The notes under the pieces are model-generated. The model was given only the letters and a program-made list of their open reading frames with translations. It was not told where the DNA came from and made no database searches. From positions 124,001 to 188,000 of the forward strand of contig CAZGJA010000017.1 of the NCBI GenBank assembly GCA_964526695.1: DNA of 64,000 nt, written 5' to 3'. Position 1 is the first letter of the stretch. Each line of letters opens with the position of its first letter. Origin of the DNA: JABWBH01 sp964526695. GTDB lineage: Bacteria > Planctomycetota > Phycisphaerae > UBA1845. Below, piece after piece: positions 52,796 to 61,477 of this stretch. The position numbers and the translations under genes were made by a program.

Positions 52796-54463
52796 CTACG
52801 GCTTGACCACCGGCCTCTTCTTGTTCCACCGCTGGCGCAGCCGCACGGAATCGATGCCCAGCCGCCGCCCGGTGGACAACTCGCTTCGTCCCACGCATTC
52901 CAGCCGGATCGTGTGCAGCCCCGCCGCCAGCGCGTGGTCGCCGAGGCTGTGGTCGTGCACCTCGATGTTCTTGCTGTGCAGATCGAGCGAGGGTATCGCC
53001 TCCCGTCCGTCCAGCAACACGCGGAACCGCCCATAATCATAGGAGTGCGTCGTGCGCAGAATCACACGGCGGTATTCGACCTCCGCGACGTTGAGGTCGA
53101 ATTCCAGGAAAACGCCGCCGCCAGCCGTCTCGCCGCCGCTACCCGCCGCGCCGCTGCCGGCCGTCGCACCGCCGCCACCCGGCGCGATCGCCCCGCCCCC
53201 GACGTTCGCCTCGGTCTGCTCGGCGGGCATGAAGAACAACTGCCCTTCGCCAGTCCACTCGTAGCCCTTTTGCAGAACGACATCGCCCGCCGAATGCCGC
53301 GCCGACTGGATCACGTCTTTCCCCTCGATGATCACATCAAGATTGGGGAATGCGCGCTCGCCCGCGTTCGGCAGCGTGGTGAACCGCTTCGGCTGCCCCA
53401 TTTGATACCAGAACGCCACCGTCGCCAGGTCATCCTCGCGCTCGACGAAGCCTTCCACCTTGCCCGTCTCCGTCTCATCCGCCGAGAGCCAGCCCCAGTG
53501 CTCGATCTCCACGCGGCAGGATTTCTCGAAACGCACGGGATCCGCAAGCTGCCACCGGTAGGCACACACGCGCGTGCCCACGTCGCCCCAGTCGCCGTCG
53601 AGGAACGGCACGCCGAAGTGCGGAAAGCTGCACTCCTCCAGACCCCAGGCCGACAGCATGAAATCCTCCGTGCCCGTGCCCCAGACGGACGGCCTGTCCT
53701 CCCCGTCGATGGTGAACTTCTCATCGCCCTCGCCGAACCATTCCGGGCTGCGGCTGCGCGCGGAGAGCACCGTGCCGACGTAATGCCCCGACCCTGCAAT
53801 GTCGGCGATGAGATAATCCGCGCCGAGCTGCTCGGGGAACTCCTGCCGGTACTGCGCGCAGAAGACCATCGTGCCCGGCGGCAGCGTCTCCTGCGTGTAG
53901 TCGATCTGGTAGTACAAGGCGCTAAGGCGCTTCGTGCTCTCGTTGGTGATCGTAACCTTGGCGCTCTTGAAGAACGGCATGGGCCAGTAGCAGTTGTACG
54001 CGTCCCCGCCCTGCACCTGCACCGGAACGGAGTTCACCTCCGCGCGCACGCCGAACCCGGCCGCGAAGAAGTCGCCCAGCGGCGCCTCCACGGCCGGCTG
54101 CTCCGCGCCGTCCCAGTGCATCCGCAGCACGATTTCCGACGGGTTGGCCGAGCCTTCGACGGACAGCCAGTTCGGCGCGGCCTCGGAGAACGTCAGCCAG
54201 ATGTGTCGGATGACGCCCGGTCCGGTCAGGTCGGCGAGCACGCGCGTCTCGCCGGGGGCGATCCAGAGGTTGTCGCGGTTGCTCAGCGGACTCTCAGCGG
54301 CGGAGGACACGCGGCGCGAGCGCCCCGGCTGGAAGCGCATGAGGTGGTCCAGATCGCCTCCGCCCGGAGGACAAATGGGCGTGATGTGAATCGGTCCCGC
54401 GCATCCGCAGCACACCAGCCAGGAAACCACGGGCCATGCTCGAACGATGGAGTGTGCTTTCAT
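52796..54463 (-). CDS. DUF2961 (GH172-like) lipoprotein
   Basis: The 555-aa protein begins with a lipoprotein signal (WPVVSWLVCCGC) and has the DUF2961 core: FQPGRSRRVSS, WIAPGETRVLADLTGPGVIRH then IWLTF, LRMHWDGAEQPAVEAPLGDF, DAYNCYWPMPFFKSAKVTI, YYQIDYTQETLP, IDGEDRPSVWGTGTEDFMLS. DUF2961 is classed as GH172, which includes difructose-dianhydride and arabinan-active enzymes. A Gly/Ala-rich linker separates a second beta domain near the C-terminus. Upstream is a tandem-repeat spacer; downstream is the GT39/AsmA operon on the same strand. Confidence 0.9.
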   Translation of the reverse strand: MKAHSIVRAWPVVSWLVCCGCAGPIHITPICPPGGGDLDHLMRFQPGRSRRVSSAAESPLSNRDNLWIAPGETRVLADLTGPGVIRHIWLTFSEAAPNWLSVEGSANPSEIVLRMHWDGAEQPAVEAPLGDFFAAGFGVRAEVNSVPVQVQGGDAYNCYWPMPFFKSAKVTITNESTKRLSALYYQIDYTQETLPPGTMVFCAQYRQEFPEQLGADYLIADIAGSGHYVGTVLSARSRSPEWFGEGDEKFTIDGEDRPSVWGTGTEDFMLSAWGLEECSFPHFGVPFLDGDWGDVGTRVCAYRWQLADPVRFEKSCRVEIEHWGWLSADETETGKVEGFVEREDDLATVAFWYQMGQPKRFTTLPNAGERAFPNLDVIIEGKDVIQSARHSAGDVVLQKGYEWTGEGQLFFMPAEQTEANVGGGAIAPGGGGATAGSGAAGSGGETAGGGVFLEFDLNVAEVEYRRVILRTTHSYDYGRFRVLLDGREAIPSLDLHSKNIEVHDHSLGDHALAAGLHTIRLECVGRSELSTGRRLGIDSVRLRQRWNKKRPVVKP

Positions 54464-54639
54464 ATCGGTGCCCCTGAACCCGAGCCGTGAACATGAGCCT
54501 TGAATATGCGCCTTGAATATGTGTCATCGAACCAGCGCCGCTCAACGGGCGCGCTCGAAGGGTGTCAAGGGTAACCCATTGCTTCCCGCACTGTAAGGTC
54601 GAGGGGTCGCCACGGCGGGGACGACAGCGTAGCCGCGTC

Positions 54640-54780
54640 CCACTTCGACAAGGGCAGCGAGGGTGGCAAGCGTTGCAAGGGCGGTGAAGGCGGCGAGGGT
54701 TGCAAGGGCGGTGAAGGTGGCGAGGGTGGCACGGTCTGGCGAGGGTGGCACGGTCTGGCGTACTCGCCAGGCCGTGGCGG
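54640..54780. repeat. Degenerate tandem repeat
   Basis: Units such as GGTGAAGGYGGCGAGGGT and TGCAAGGGC alternate about every 30 bp, then GGTGGCACGGTCTGGCG is doubled and ends in a hairpin TGGCGTACTCGCCA. The last motif recurs at about 62482-62510. It lies in the gene-free stretch 54464-54861. Confidence 0.75.
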
Positions 54781-54861
54781 CGTAGAAACGAACATCGCAT
54801 CGCCAGCCCCACGGGTCCACGGGTGCGGACCTGTGCCGTTCAATCTGGCGCCCGCGTCCCG

Positions 54862-55437
54862 TCACCCCCCGCCCCCCGCTTGCGCGGGGGGTTCGAAGGC
54901 AAGCGACTCACCGCCTTGCGTCCGTCCGCCGCCGCGAGCCGCGTCGCAGGAGGCCGCGAAGTCCGCGATCTGCGCTTTCCAAAGAAAGAAGCGGTTCAGA
55001 TGGATCCGCACCCCATTGCGCAGCACCAATGCCACGAACGGCGGATCGGACTGAAACCTGCGCGAGCGGATCTCAACGTCCGCGACTTCCGACCACGTGA
55101 CCCACAGATTGCTCTTGTGGTCGCGCACCAGCACGCCATCCGCACATACCACAAGTTTGATTCCCCGCCGGCAATTCAACGCCATCTTGATCACCGCCGT
55201 GACCAGCCAGGCGAGCACTGCAATGGAGATCGTCACGTTGACGCTCCTGTACGGCGTCAGACCCCTGAAAACATGGGAGAAGAGGCAGTAACCCAGCAAC
55301 CCGGCCGAAACGATCGGCATCCACGGCTCGCTCGGTTTCCACACGCGCGTCAGCGCCCCAAACGACATCCCGCATTCAGGGCAGCGATGCGACGCCGGCA
55401 ACCCGGTCAGGTCGTAATTGCAGCGATGACAGTTCAT
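54862..55437 (-). CDS. Zinc-ribbon membrane protein
   Basis: A 191-aa protein with an N-terminal zinc ribbon typical of planctomycetes (Cys3-x2-Cys6...Cys19-x2-Cys22, in MNCHRCNYDLTGLP and HRCPECGMSFG), two transmembrane helices (IVSAGLLGYCLF, VTISIAVLAWLVTAVIKMAL) and a PH-like C-terminal strand set (WVTWSEVADVEIRSRRF). The last residues (FEPPAQAGGGG) are encoded by a GC-rich hairpin. A 23-bp tandem duplication covers the start codon. Function unknown. Confidence 0.82.
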   Translation of the reverse strand: MNCHRCNYDLTGLPASHRCPECGMSFGALTRVWKPSEPWMPIVSAGLLGYCLFSHVFRGLTPYRSVNVTISIAVLAWLVTAVIKMALNCRRGIKLVVCADGVLVRDHKSNLWVTWSEVADVEIRSRRFQSDPPFVALVLRNGVRIHLNRFFLWKAQIADFAASCDAARGGGRTQGGESLAFEPPAQAGGGG

Positions 55438-55470
55438 GCGGGATAAAGATGACAGTTCATGCGGGATAAA
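55425..55470. repeat. Perfect 23-bp tandem duplication over a start codon
   Basis: GATGACAGTTCATGCGGGAT plus AAA is present twice without mismatch. Because 23 is not a multiple of three, the second ATG (55460) opens an eight-codon frame MNCHLYPA whose TGA overlaps the ATG at 55437. Confidence 0.95.
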
Positions 55471-55614
55471 CCTGAGGGTCGTTGTCGCATGCCGTCACGG
55501 CCGATGTTGCGAGTCCAACCCCCTCCTGCCGAGTCGCGCCCGTAAGAGCGCGGCCGGGGTATCGCCGCGCGGCGGCCTCGTTGCTTTCGCGCGACGGTGA
55601 GCGTTGTGGCCGCG

Positions 55615-57228
55615 TCATTTCCGCGCGACGGCGAGGACCGTGGCGTCGTCGTCTCCGCCGCCGCCGCCGAGGTGGGCGCGGACCGCGTCGAGGATGCGGG
55701 AGGTGACGTTTTCGCCGTCGGAGAACGCTTCCTGTGTCATGAGCAGGTCGTGCAGCCGCTGATCGCCGAAGGCCTCGCCGGTGAGCGCCGCCTCCGTCAC
55801 GCCGTCGCTGGTGCAGATGAGGCGGAACGTTTCCGGCAAGTCGATGATCGTCACCTCATAACTGTAGTCGGCGTCCGCTCCCAGCACGAGCGAGGACTGC
55901 TCCAGCGTGATGAGCCGGCCCGGCGCGGCGGCGAGCAGCGGGGCCATGCCGCCCGCGTTGATGTACGCCAGCCGCCCGGTGGTGATGTCCAGCCCGACGT
56001 AGGCGCAGGTGACGCCCTGTCGCTCGTGCGCGGCAACCAGCAGGCGGTTGATCGCGTCCATCACCGGCGCCGGATCGAGCAGGAACTCCTCGTTCGCGCC
56101 GATGCTGGTGCGAATGGCCGCGCGGATTGCCGCCGCCTGCGCCAGACCCAGGATGCCCGATCCGCCGCCGTCGAGCATGAGGGCGTAGGCGCGGTGCTCG
56201 TCGAGCACGTGAAAATCGCAGAGGTCGCCGCCGCGGCATCGCCCGGGCAGTCTGGACGCGGCACACGCGAAAACGTCGTTGCCCTTCAGCTCGTGCGTGA
56301 GGCTCGTCTGCAACCGGCGCAGCGTCGCCACCCACGCGGCTTCCTCCCGCGCCGCCGTCTGCGCGAGGCGCCGTGCCGCGTGACCCATCAAGGAGCCGAT
56401 GTGCGCCCCGGCCGCCGCGACATACAGGAGCGAAGCGGGCGTGAACACGCGTTTCTTGTCGGCCGGGCGGTCCACGTAAACGACGCCGACGACCTCGCCA
56501 CCGAATGTCAGGGGCGCGGCCACCGCCGTCGAGGCGTAGCCGCTGTCAAGATCGATATTGGCGCTGCTCTCCGGGTATCTCCCGGCCACGTGCTGAAGAA
56601 TGCCGGCGTACACGAAGGACTGACTGACGGGGGTCAGCGAGCCGCCGGGGGCGCGACGAAGCCCGCGCTGGGTGACGAGTTTCAGGTCGCGCTTGCCCTC
56701 GCCGCGCAGGGCGATGAAGCCGCGCTCCGCGCCGACGTCGAGCATGAGCTGCGCGATCGCCTGGTCCGCGATGTCCTCCGGGCGATGGGCGATCCGCGTC
56801 ACCGCCCCGAGCTGCGCAAGCTGCTCGATCTGCTGCGCGGAAAGCGAAAACGGCGACTTGGCCTTGAGCCACTCGCAGTCGCCCGGCTCCGTGCGGTCGG
56901 GGGTGAGGAAGTCCAGCTCGCCGGCCTGCGGGCGGGTCTTCTCGTCGATGTACTCGATCACGAATTCGCCGACGCGCAGCATGTCGCCGGGGACCAGCGT
57001 GACTTCGGTGATGGCCTGGCCGTTGACGAAGGTCTTGTTGCGGCTGCCGAGGTCGCGCAGGCTGAAGCGGCTGTTGTCGAGGCGCTGAATGCGCGCGTGC
57101 TCGCGGGAGATCAGCTCATGGTCGAGCACGACCTGGCACGTCGGCGAGCGGCCGATCGTGGCCGCCTCCGCCGTCAGTTCAAGCGTCCGCTCCTGCCCGC
57201 CGCTGTCCACGAAGCGTAGAAAGGGCAT
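55615..57228 (-). CDS. FHA-GAF-PP2C (SpoIIE-type) phosphatase
   Basis: The 537-aa protein has an N-terminal FHA domain (ATIGRSPTCQVVLDHELISR, NKTFVNGQ) that binds phosphothreonine, a GAF domain at about 140-290 (DVGAERGFIALRG, AAPLTFGGEVVGVVYVDRP), and a C-terminal SpoIIE/PPM phosphatase (GRCRGGDLCDFHVLD, YALMLDGGGSGILGLAQA, INAGGMAPLL, LICTSDGVTEAAL, DDATVLAVARK). It is a soluble regulator, likely opposing Ser/Thr kinases or acting in partner switching. No kinase or anti-sigma antagonist is adjacent. Confidence 0.94.
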   Translation of the reverse strand: MPFLRFVDSGGQERTLELTAEAATIGRSPTCQVVLDHELISREHARIQRLDNSRFSLRDLGSRNKTFVNGQAITEVTLVPGDMLRVGEFVIEYIDEKTRPQAGELDFLTPDRTEPGDCEWLKAKSPFSLSAQQIEQLAQLGAVTRIAHRPEDIADQAIAQLMLDVGAERGFIALRGEGKRDLKLVTQRGLRRAPGGSLTPVSQSFVYAGILQHVAGRYPESSANIDLDSGYASTAVAAPLTFGGEVVGVVYVDRPADKKRVFTPASLLYVAAAGAHIGSLMGHAARRLAQTAAREEAAWVATLRRLQTSLTHELKGNDVFACAASRLPGRCRGGDLCDFHVLDEHRAYALMLDGGGSGILGLAQAAAIRAAIRTSIGANEEFLLDPAPVMDAINRLLVAAHERQGVTCAYVGLDITTGRLAYINAGGMAPLLAAAPGRLITLEQSSLVLGADADYSYEVTIIDLPETFRLICTSDGVTEAALTGEAFGDQRLHDLLMTQEAFSDGENVTSRILDAVRAHLGGGGGDDDATVLAVARK

Positions 57229-57491
57229 GTCTTGGTTTACCTTTCAACATGGGGCGATGGGAAGCATACCCGGCAGCGCTCGGGTGACAACCGCGCGAGT
57301 GACAACTGCGAGAGTGCGACGATGCGGACATGACTCGTCGCCGCGGGATGAGCGAGGCTTGCAGCGGATTCATGCGAGGCTGTGTTCACGCATGTCGCAC
57401 GGAGACGCGCTGGCTTTTTGGGGTCGGCTTCAGCCGACTGGCTCCTGCCCCCCGCTGGTACGCTTGAGCTTGTACGCAATCGCCACGGCAA

Positions 57492-57574
57492 GGCGGGTGC
57501 GACAGACCGTGCCACGCGCCGCCGCACGTGGGGATTCGCATGCTCACGCCGAGTACGGCGAGAGCATGCCACCC
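57492..57574 (+). repeat. Dispersed GC-rich element, copy 1
   Basis: An ~83-bp block ending in a hairpin CATGCTCACGCCGAGTACGG...GCATG; nearly identical, inverted, at 59391-59474. It contains ACCGTGCCACGCGCCGCCGC. The gene-free stretch 57229-57634 holds nothing else recognisable. Confidence 0.85.
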
Positions 57575-57634
57575 AACCTTGCCACCCGACTGCGCACCCG
57601 GCCGTGCCACGCGGCGGCATTGTTACGACGCGAT

Positions 57635-58585
57635 TCACGACGACTCGGCCACGCGGTGCAGGCGTTGCAACTGGCGGCTGGGGAGGCGGCGTCCGAGCAG
57701 CGACTGCATGCGCTCCGCCGCCGCGGTCACCTTGGCGACATTCACGCCCGTGTGGATGCCCATGCGGTCCAGCATGTACACGAGGTCTTCCGTGGCGAGG
57801 TTGCCCGCCGCGCCCGGGGCGAAGGGGCAGCCGCCCAGTCCGCCCGCCGAGGCGTCGAACGTCGTGATGCCCAATTGAAGCCCGACCGCCACGTTGGCGA
57901 GCGCGGTGCCGTACGTGTCGTGGAAGTGCAGCGCGATGCGTTCCCGCGGGATCGACTGAAGCAGGAAGCCGACCGTCTCCACCACGTCGCTGGGCACGGC
58001 CGCGCCGATGGTGTCGCTGATGGCCACTTCCTGCACGCCGAGGTCCAGCAGAGCTTGCGCGACTTCGAGCACGCGGCGTTTGTTGATGTCGCCCTCAAAG
58101 GGGCAGACGAAGCACGTGGAAAGGTAGCCGCGCACGCTGACGCCGTCCGCCCGCGCCGATCGCACCACGGGCGCAAACGCCTCGAGCGACTCCGCAACCG
58201 TCATGTTGATGTTGCGCTTGGCGAACGTCTCCGACGCGGCGGTGAAGACGGCGATGCGCTTAATGCCCGCCGCTTTGGCGCGATCGTAGCCTTTCGTGTT
58301 CGGAACCAGGGCGGAGTAGGTCACGCCCGGGCGCGCGGGCAGCGAGGCCAGAACTTCCGCGGCATCGGCAAGCTGGGGCACGGCTTTGGGATGCACGAAG
58401 GAGGACGTCTCGATCTGCGTCAGCCCGGCGTCGGCGAGCGCGGAGATAAACGCGGCCTTGTCCGCGGTCGCAACGGGCGTCTTCTCGTTCTGCAAGCCGT
58501 CGCGCGGGCCGACCTCGACGACGGTGACACGGGATGGAAGATCGAATCTCATATCGTCCAGACGTTTGGGCAAGTGCCGTGCCAT
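57635..58585 (-). CDS. Hydroxymethylglutaryl-CoA lyase-family enzyme
   Basis: The 316-aa TIM barrel cleaves HMG-CoA to acetyl-CoA and acetoacetate, the last step of leucine breakdown. Motifs: VTVVEVGPRDGLQNE (active-site Arg-Asp), IETSSFVHPKAVPQLAD, SDTIGAAVP, LHFHDTYGTALANV (His-x-His metal ligands) and GLGGCPFAPGAAGN (catalytic Cys loop). The start could be the ATG at 58585 or at 58552. It lies 75 nt after a biotinyl carrier gene on the same strand, which suggests a methylcrotonyl-CoA route, although the carboxylase itself is not in the window. Confidence 0.93.
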   Translation of the reverse strand: MARHLPKRLDDMRFDLPSRVTVVEVGPRDGLQNEKTPVATADKAAFISALADAGLTQIETSSFVHPKAVPQLADAAEVLASLPARPGVTYSALVPNTKGYDRAKAAGIKRIAVFTAASETFAKRNINMTVAESLEAFAPVVRSARADGVSVRGYLSTCFVCPFEGDINKRRVLEVAQALLDLGVQEVAISDTIGAAVPSDVVETVGFLLQSIPRERIALHFHDTYGTALANVAVGLQLGITTFDASAGGLGGCPFAPGAAGNLATEDLVYMLDRMGIHTGVNVAKVTAAAERMQSLLGRRLPSRQLQRLHRVAESS

Positions 58586-58660
58586 CCTCGCCGCGAGCGG
58601 GCCGCGCCTGGCGGCATGGCCGAGCCGGGCAGCTTGGCGCCCGCATCGGTCGTCGCAATC

Positions 58661-59179
58661 TCATTCGGCGGTCCGCTCCTCGAATCGTACCAGAATCTCG
58701 CCCATGGGCACGAGTTCGCCCTCGCGGCAGCGGACCTCCGCGACCCGCCCGTCTCCGCCGGCCGCGAGGGTCAGCTCCATCTTCATCGACTCCATGATGA
58801 CCAGCGGCTGATGCTGCTTTACCTCGTCTCCCGGGCTGACAAGGAGCTTGAGCACCGTGCCGGGCATCGGCGCCTTGATGTCGGAGGACGCCGCGGCATG
58901 TCCGCCCGCCCGCCGCCCGCCGGTCAGCACCTTTTCCAGCACGTGTCGGCGACCGTCGATCCACACCTCGACCTCCGAGGGACGATGCACGACGTAGTAC
59001 GGCACGACTCGACCATGCAAATGCAGCCAGCCTTCGCCCGGACCGCGAGCCTGCAGTCCGACCTCATGCGACACGCCGGTGCTGAGGCGGACCTGATACG
59101 CGCCTGCGGTCGCCCCTTGCTCGACGTGGACTTCGATCGGTTCGTCCGATTCTGAATGTCGGAACTTTGCCCTGCTCAT
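58661..59179 (-). CDS. Biotin carboxyl carrier protein
   Basis: A 172-aa carrier with a C-terminal biotinyl domain: IKAPMPGTVLKLLVSPGDEV then VIMESMKMELTLAAGGDG, where Lys in ESMKME is biotinylated. The N-terminal half resembles the BT-type linker domain of acyl-CoA carboxylase alpha subunits (VVPYYVVHRPSEVEVWIDGR). It therefore looks like the carrier part of a methylcrotonyl- or propionyl-type carboxylase split into a separate protein. The ATG at 59179 (MSRAKFRH) is chosen; the frame is open to 59221. Confidence 0.9.
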   Translation of the reverse strand: MSRAKFRHSESDEPIEVHVEQGATAGAYQVRLSTGVSHEVGLQARGPGEGWLHLHGRVVPYYVVHRPSEVEVWIDGRRHVLEKVLTGGRRAGGHAAASSDIKAPMPGTVLKLLVSPGDEVKQHQPLVIMESMKMELTLAAGGDGRVAEVRCREGELVPMGEILVRFEERTAE

Positions 59180-59336
59180 CTGATGACGAGTGCTCTCATT
59201 CGGTCGATCCGGACCCGCCACGGAGGCACCGCGACTGCTGTGCCTTGCACGGCGCTTTCCTCAGCAATTCTCGGATCGTACCGCCTCGCCGGCCACATGA
59301 AAACGTCCGGGCGACCGGCGCAAGATGGAGGCACAT

Positions 59337-59474
59337 GTGGGTGGCATTGGCGCGCAGCATACGTGAGTGGCATTGGCGCGGAGTGTACGTGGGTGGCATG
59401 CTCTCGCCGTACTCGGCGTGAGCATGTGAATCCCAAGGTGCGGCGGCGCGTGGCACGGTCTGGCGCACCCGCCT
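59337..59474. repeat. 26-bp tandem repeat joined to dispersed element copy 2
   Basis: GTGGGTGGCATTGGCGCG-type 26-bp units start at 59337, 59363 and (partial) 59389 and run into the inverted copy (59391-59474) of the element at 57492-57574. Between them and 59600 is GGACCCATGCCACCCGC, a motif also seen at about 30190. No gene lies in 59180-59600. Confidence 0.85.
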
Positions 59475-59600
59475 GGCCGTGGGGGATGAGGCTGGCGCCG
59501 GACATTTCTTCGCCTACGCCACGGGTTCGCTGCTGCGGACCCATGCCACCCGCGAGCGCCACCTGCCGGGGGTCGTTCATGCGACGTTCGCGCTTGGAGG

Positions 59601-60524
59601 CTACCCCGCCGCGAACAGCGCCTCGACGAACGTGGCCGGGTCGAAGGGTTCGACATCCGTCGGCTTCTCGCCGAGTCCGACGAATTTCACGGGGACGTCG
59701 AGCAGATCCTTGATGCCCACGACGATGCCGCCCTTGGCGCTGCCGTCGAGCTTGGCGAGGAAGATGCCCGTCACGCGCACGTGCTCCGAAAACATTTTGG
59801 CCTGCTGCACGGCGTTCTGCCCGATGGTGGCGTCGAGGACGATGAGGACTTCATGCGGCGCGCCGGGGATCTTCCGCTCGATGACGCGCTGGATTTTGCC
59901 CAGCTCGCGCATCAGGTGGTCCTGCGTGTGGAGCCGTCCCGCGGTGTCGATCAGCAGCACGTCGGCGCTGCGCGACAGCGCGGCCTCGCAGGCGTCGAAC
60001 GCCACGGCGCCGGGGTCCGCGCCCTGATCGTGCTTGACGATCTGCACGCCGGTCCGCTGCGCCCAGATGGACAACTGCTCCACCGCGGCCGCGCGGTACG
60101 TGTCGCACGCGCCGAGGATCACTTTCTTGCCCTGACTGGTCAGCCACTGCGCGAGCTTGGCGACGCTGGTCGTCTTGCCCGAGCCGTTGATGCCCGTCAT
60201 GAGGATGACCGTCGGACCGGAGGGTGCTTCATGCAGGCGGCAGTCGGTCTGAGACCACTTGGCCACGATCTGCCCCTTGAGGTAATCGATGACCTCCTGC
60301 TCCTCCTTGATCTCGCCGCGCTTCCAGCCGTCGGTGGCGAGCTGGATCAGCGATTTCGTCGTGCCCGGGCCGAAATCCGCCAGGAGCATCTGCTCTTCGA
60401 GGCGCGTGAGGGTTCCCTGGTCGATCTTCTGCCCGATGCGCAGCACCGCGCGCAGCCCGCCGGCGAGCTTCTCCCGCGTCTTGCTCAGTCCCTGCTTGAA
60501 GCGATCAAACAACCCCACGTTCAC
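59601..60524 (-). CDS. ftsY: Signal recognition particle receptor FtsY
   Basis: FtsY is the GTPase receptor that docks SRP-ribosome complexes at the membrane. The 307-aa product has the N domain (TLTRLEEQMLLADFGPGTTK) and the G domain with GINGSGKTTSVAKLA, GACDTYRAAAVEQLSIWA, DTAGRLHTQ, LDATIGQNAVQQAK, AKLDGSAKGGIV and FVGLGEKPTDVEPFD. The long acidic A domain of the E. coli protein is absent, as in many bacteria; a short amphipathic N-terminus remains. nusB lies 52 nt upstream on the same strand. Confidence 0.98.
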   Translation of the reverse strand: MNVGLFDRFKQGLSKTREKLAGGLRAVLRIGQKIDQGTLTRLEEQMLLADFGPGTTKSLIQLATDGWKRGEIKEEQEVIDYLKGQIVAKWSQTDCRLHEAPSGPTVILMTGINGSGKTTSVAKLAQWLTSQGKKVILGACDTYRAAAVEQLSIWAQRTGVQIVKHDQGADPGAVAFDACEAALSRSADVLLIDTAGRLHTQDHLMRELGKIQRVIERKIPGAPHEVLIVLDATIGQNAVQQAKMFSEHVRVTGIFLAKLDGSAKGGIVVGIKDLLDVPVKFVGLGEKPTDVEPFDPATFVEALFAAG

Positions 60525-60576
60525 TCCCCTCGATCACGCCTTCCTGCTCGCCGCAGCGCCGGCGCCACGCTCGCCG

Positions 60577-61056
60577 TCAATCCGGCTTCGCGCCCGTTTC
60601 CTCCCGAATCTTGCGATACACCGCGTCGAGCACGCCGTTGACGAATCGCGGCGTCTCGGCGCCGCCGTACTCCTTGCCGATCTCGATCGCTTCATCCATC
60701 GCCACCGCGGGCGGGACCTCGTCGCCCAGCATCTCCAGCACGGCGATGCGGAGGATGGCATGCTCCACGGTGGACATGCGATCGGGCTTCCACTGGGGCG
60801 AGGCCGCTTCCAGCCGGCCGTCGAGCGCCTCGCGCTGCGCCCACGCGCGCCGGACGAGCCGCGCAGCATATTCGAACACGTCGCCGGACGCGCCGGATTC
60901 CGCGAAGAATGCGGGAAGGTCGGTGAGCGCCTCGTCGCCCTGGACATGAAGCTGGCAGAGCATCTGCAAGGCGAGCACGCGCGACTGGCGGCGCTTGCGG
61001 CGCAGGGATTCGACCGGCGGAAGGCTCTCGGAAGGTGATGGCGAGTTGTCAATCAT
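60577..61056 (-). CDS. nusB: Transcription antitermination factor NusB
   Basis: NusB with NusE binds boxA RNA for rRNA antitermination. The 159-aa helical protein shows the family pattern: RRKRRQSRVLALQMLCQLHV near the N-terminus, ILRIAVLEML, PPAVAMDEAIEIGKEYGGAE and FVNGVLDAVYRKI at the C-terminus. The ATG at 61056 gives the normal length; the ribosome site is weak. A composite palindromic repeat separates it from ribH, its usual neighbour. Confidence 0.96.
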   Translation of the reverse strand: MIDNSPSPSESLPPVESLRRKRRQSRVLALQMLCQLHVQGDEALTDLPAFFAESGASGDVFEYAARLVRRAWAQREALDGRLEAASPQWKPDRMSTVEHAILRIAVLEMLGDEVPPAVAMDEAIEIGKEYGGAETPRFVNGVLDAVYRKIREETGAKPD

Positions 61057-61073
61057 CGAAGAAGCGGCGTCCG

Positions 61074-61447
61074 CCGGCCTGCGGCATGTACGGTTGCGGT
61101 TGCGATCACCTGAGTCTGCACCTGACTCCAGTGCGCAGCGCCTTGATTGTCTTGAGGTTGCGGCGCGGCGTGGCCTTGTGCCCCGGAGGGGCATCCGACC
61201 ATAGCCCAGCCATTCATGGCTAGGGGACGTGGCGTGCGACAGCGCAGTCCCGGAGGGACGGCTGAACGGCAGCGCGATGTGCACACGTCATCTCCGAGAT
61301 TCATCCGTCCCTCCGGGACTTTCGGCCCATCGCCGCGAACATCCCAGCGATAAATCGCTGGGCCACTCTCGAATGCCCCGCCGGGGCACGGCGTCGCCCG
61401 TCGATTTCCCTGCATGATCGTAAGTTCATGCGATTCGAAAGCCCTGC
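61074..61447. repeat. Composite palindromic repeat element, copy 2
   Basis: Carries the same blocks as 25012-25535, inverted: CCCAGCCATTCATGGCTAGG, GTCCCGGAGGGACG with CGTCCCTCCGGGAC, CCCAGCGATAAATCGCTGGG, GCCCCGCCGGGGC, and the flank ATGATCGTAAGTTCATGCGA followed by CAACCGGAACCAACTGG. It fills the spacer between nusB and ribH. Confidence 0.8.
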
Positions 61448-61477
61448 AACCGGAACCAACTGGCGACACCTTTGCGA

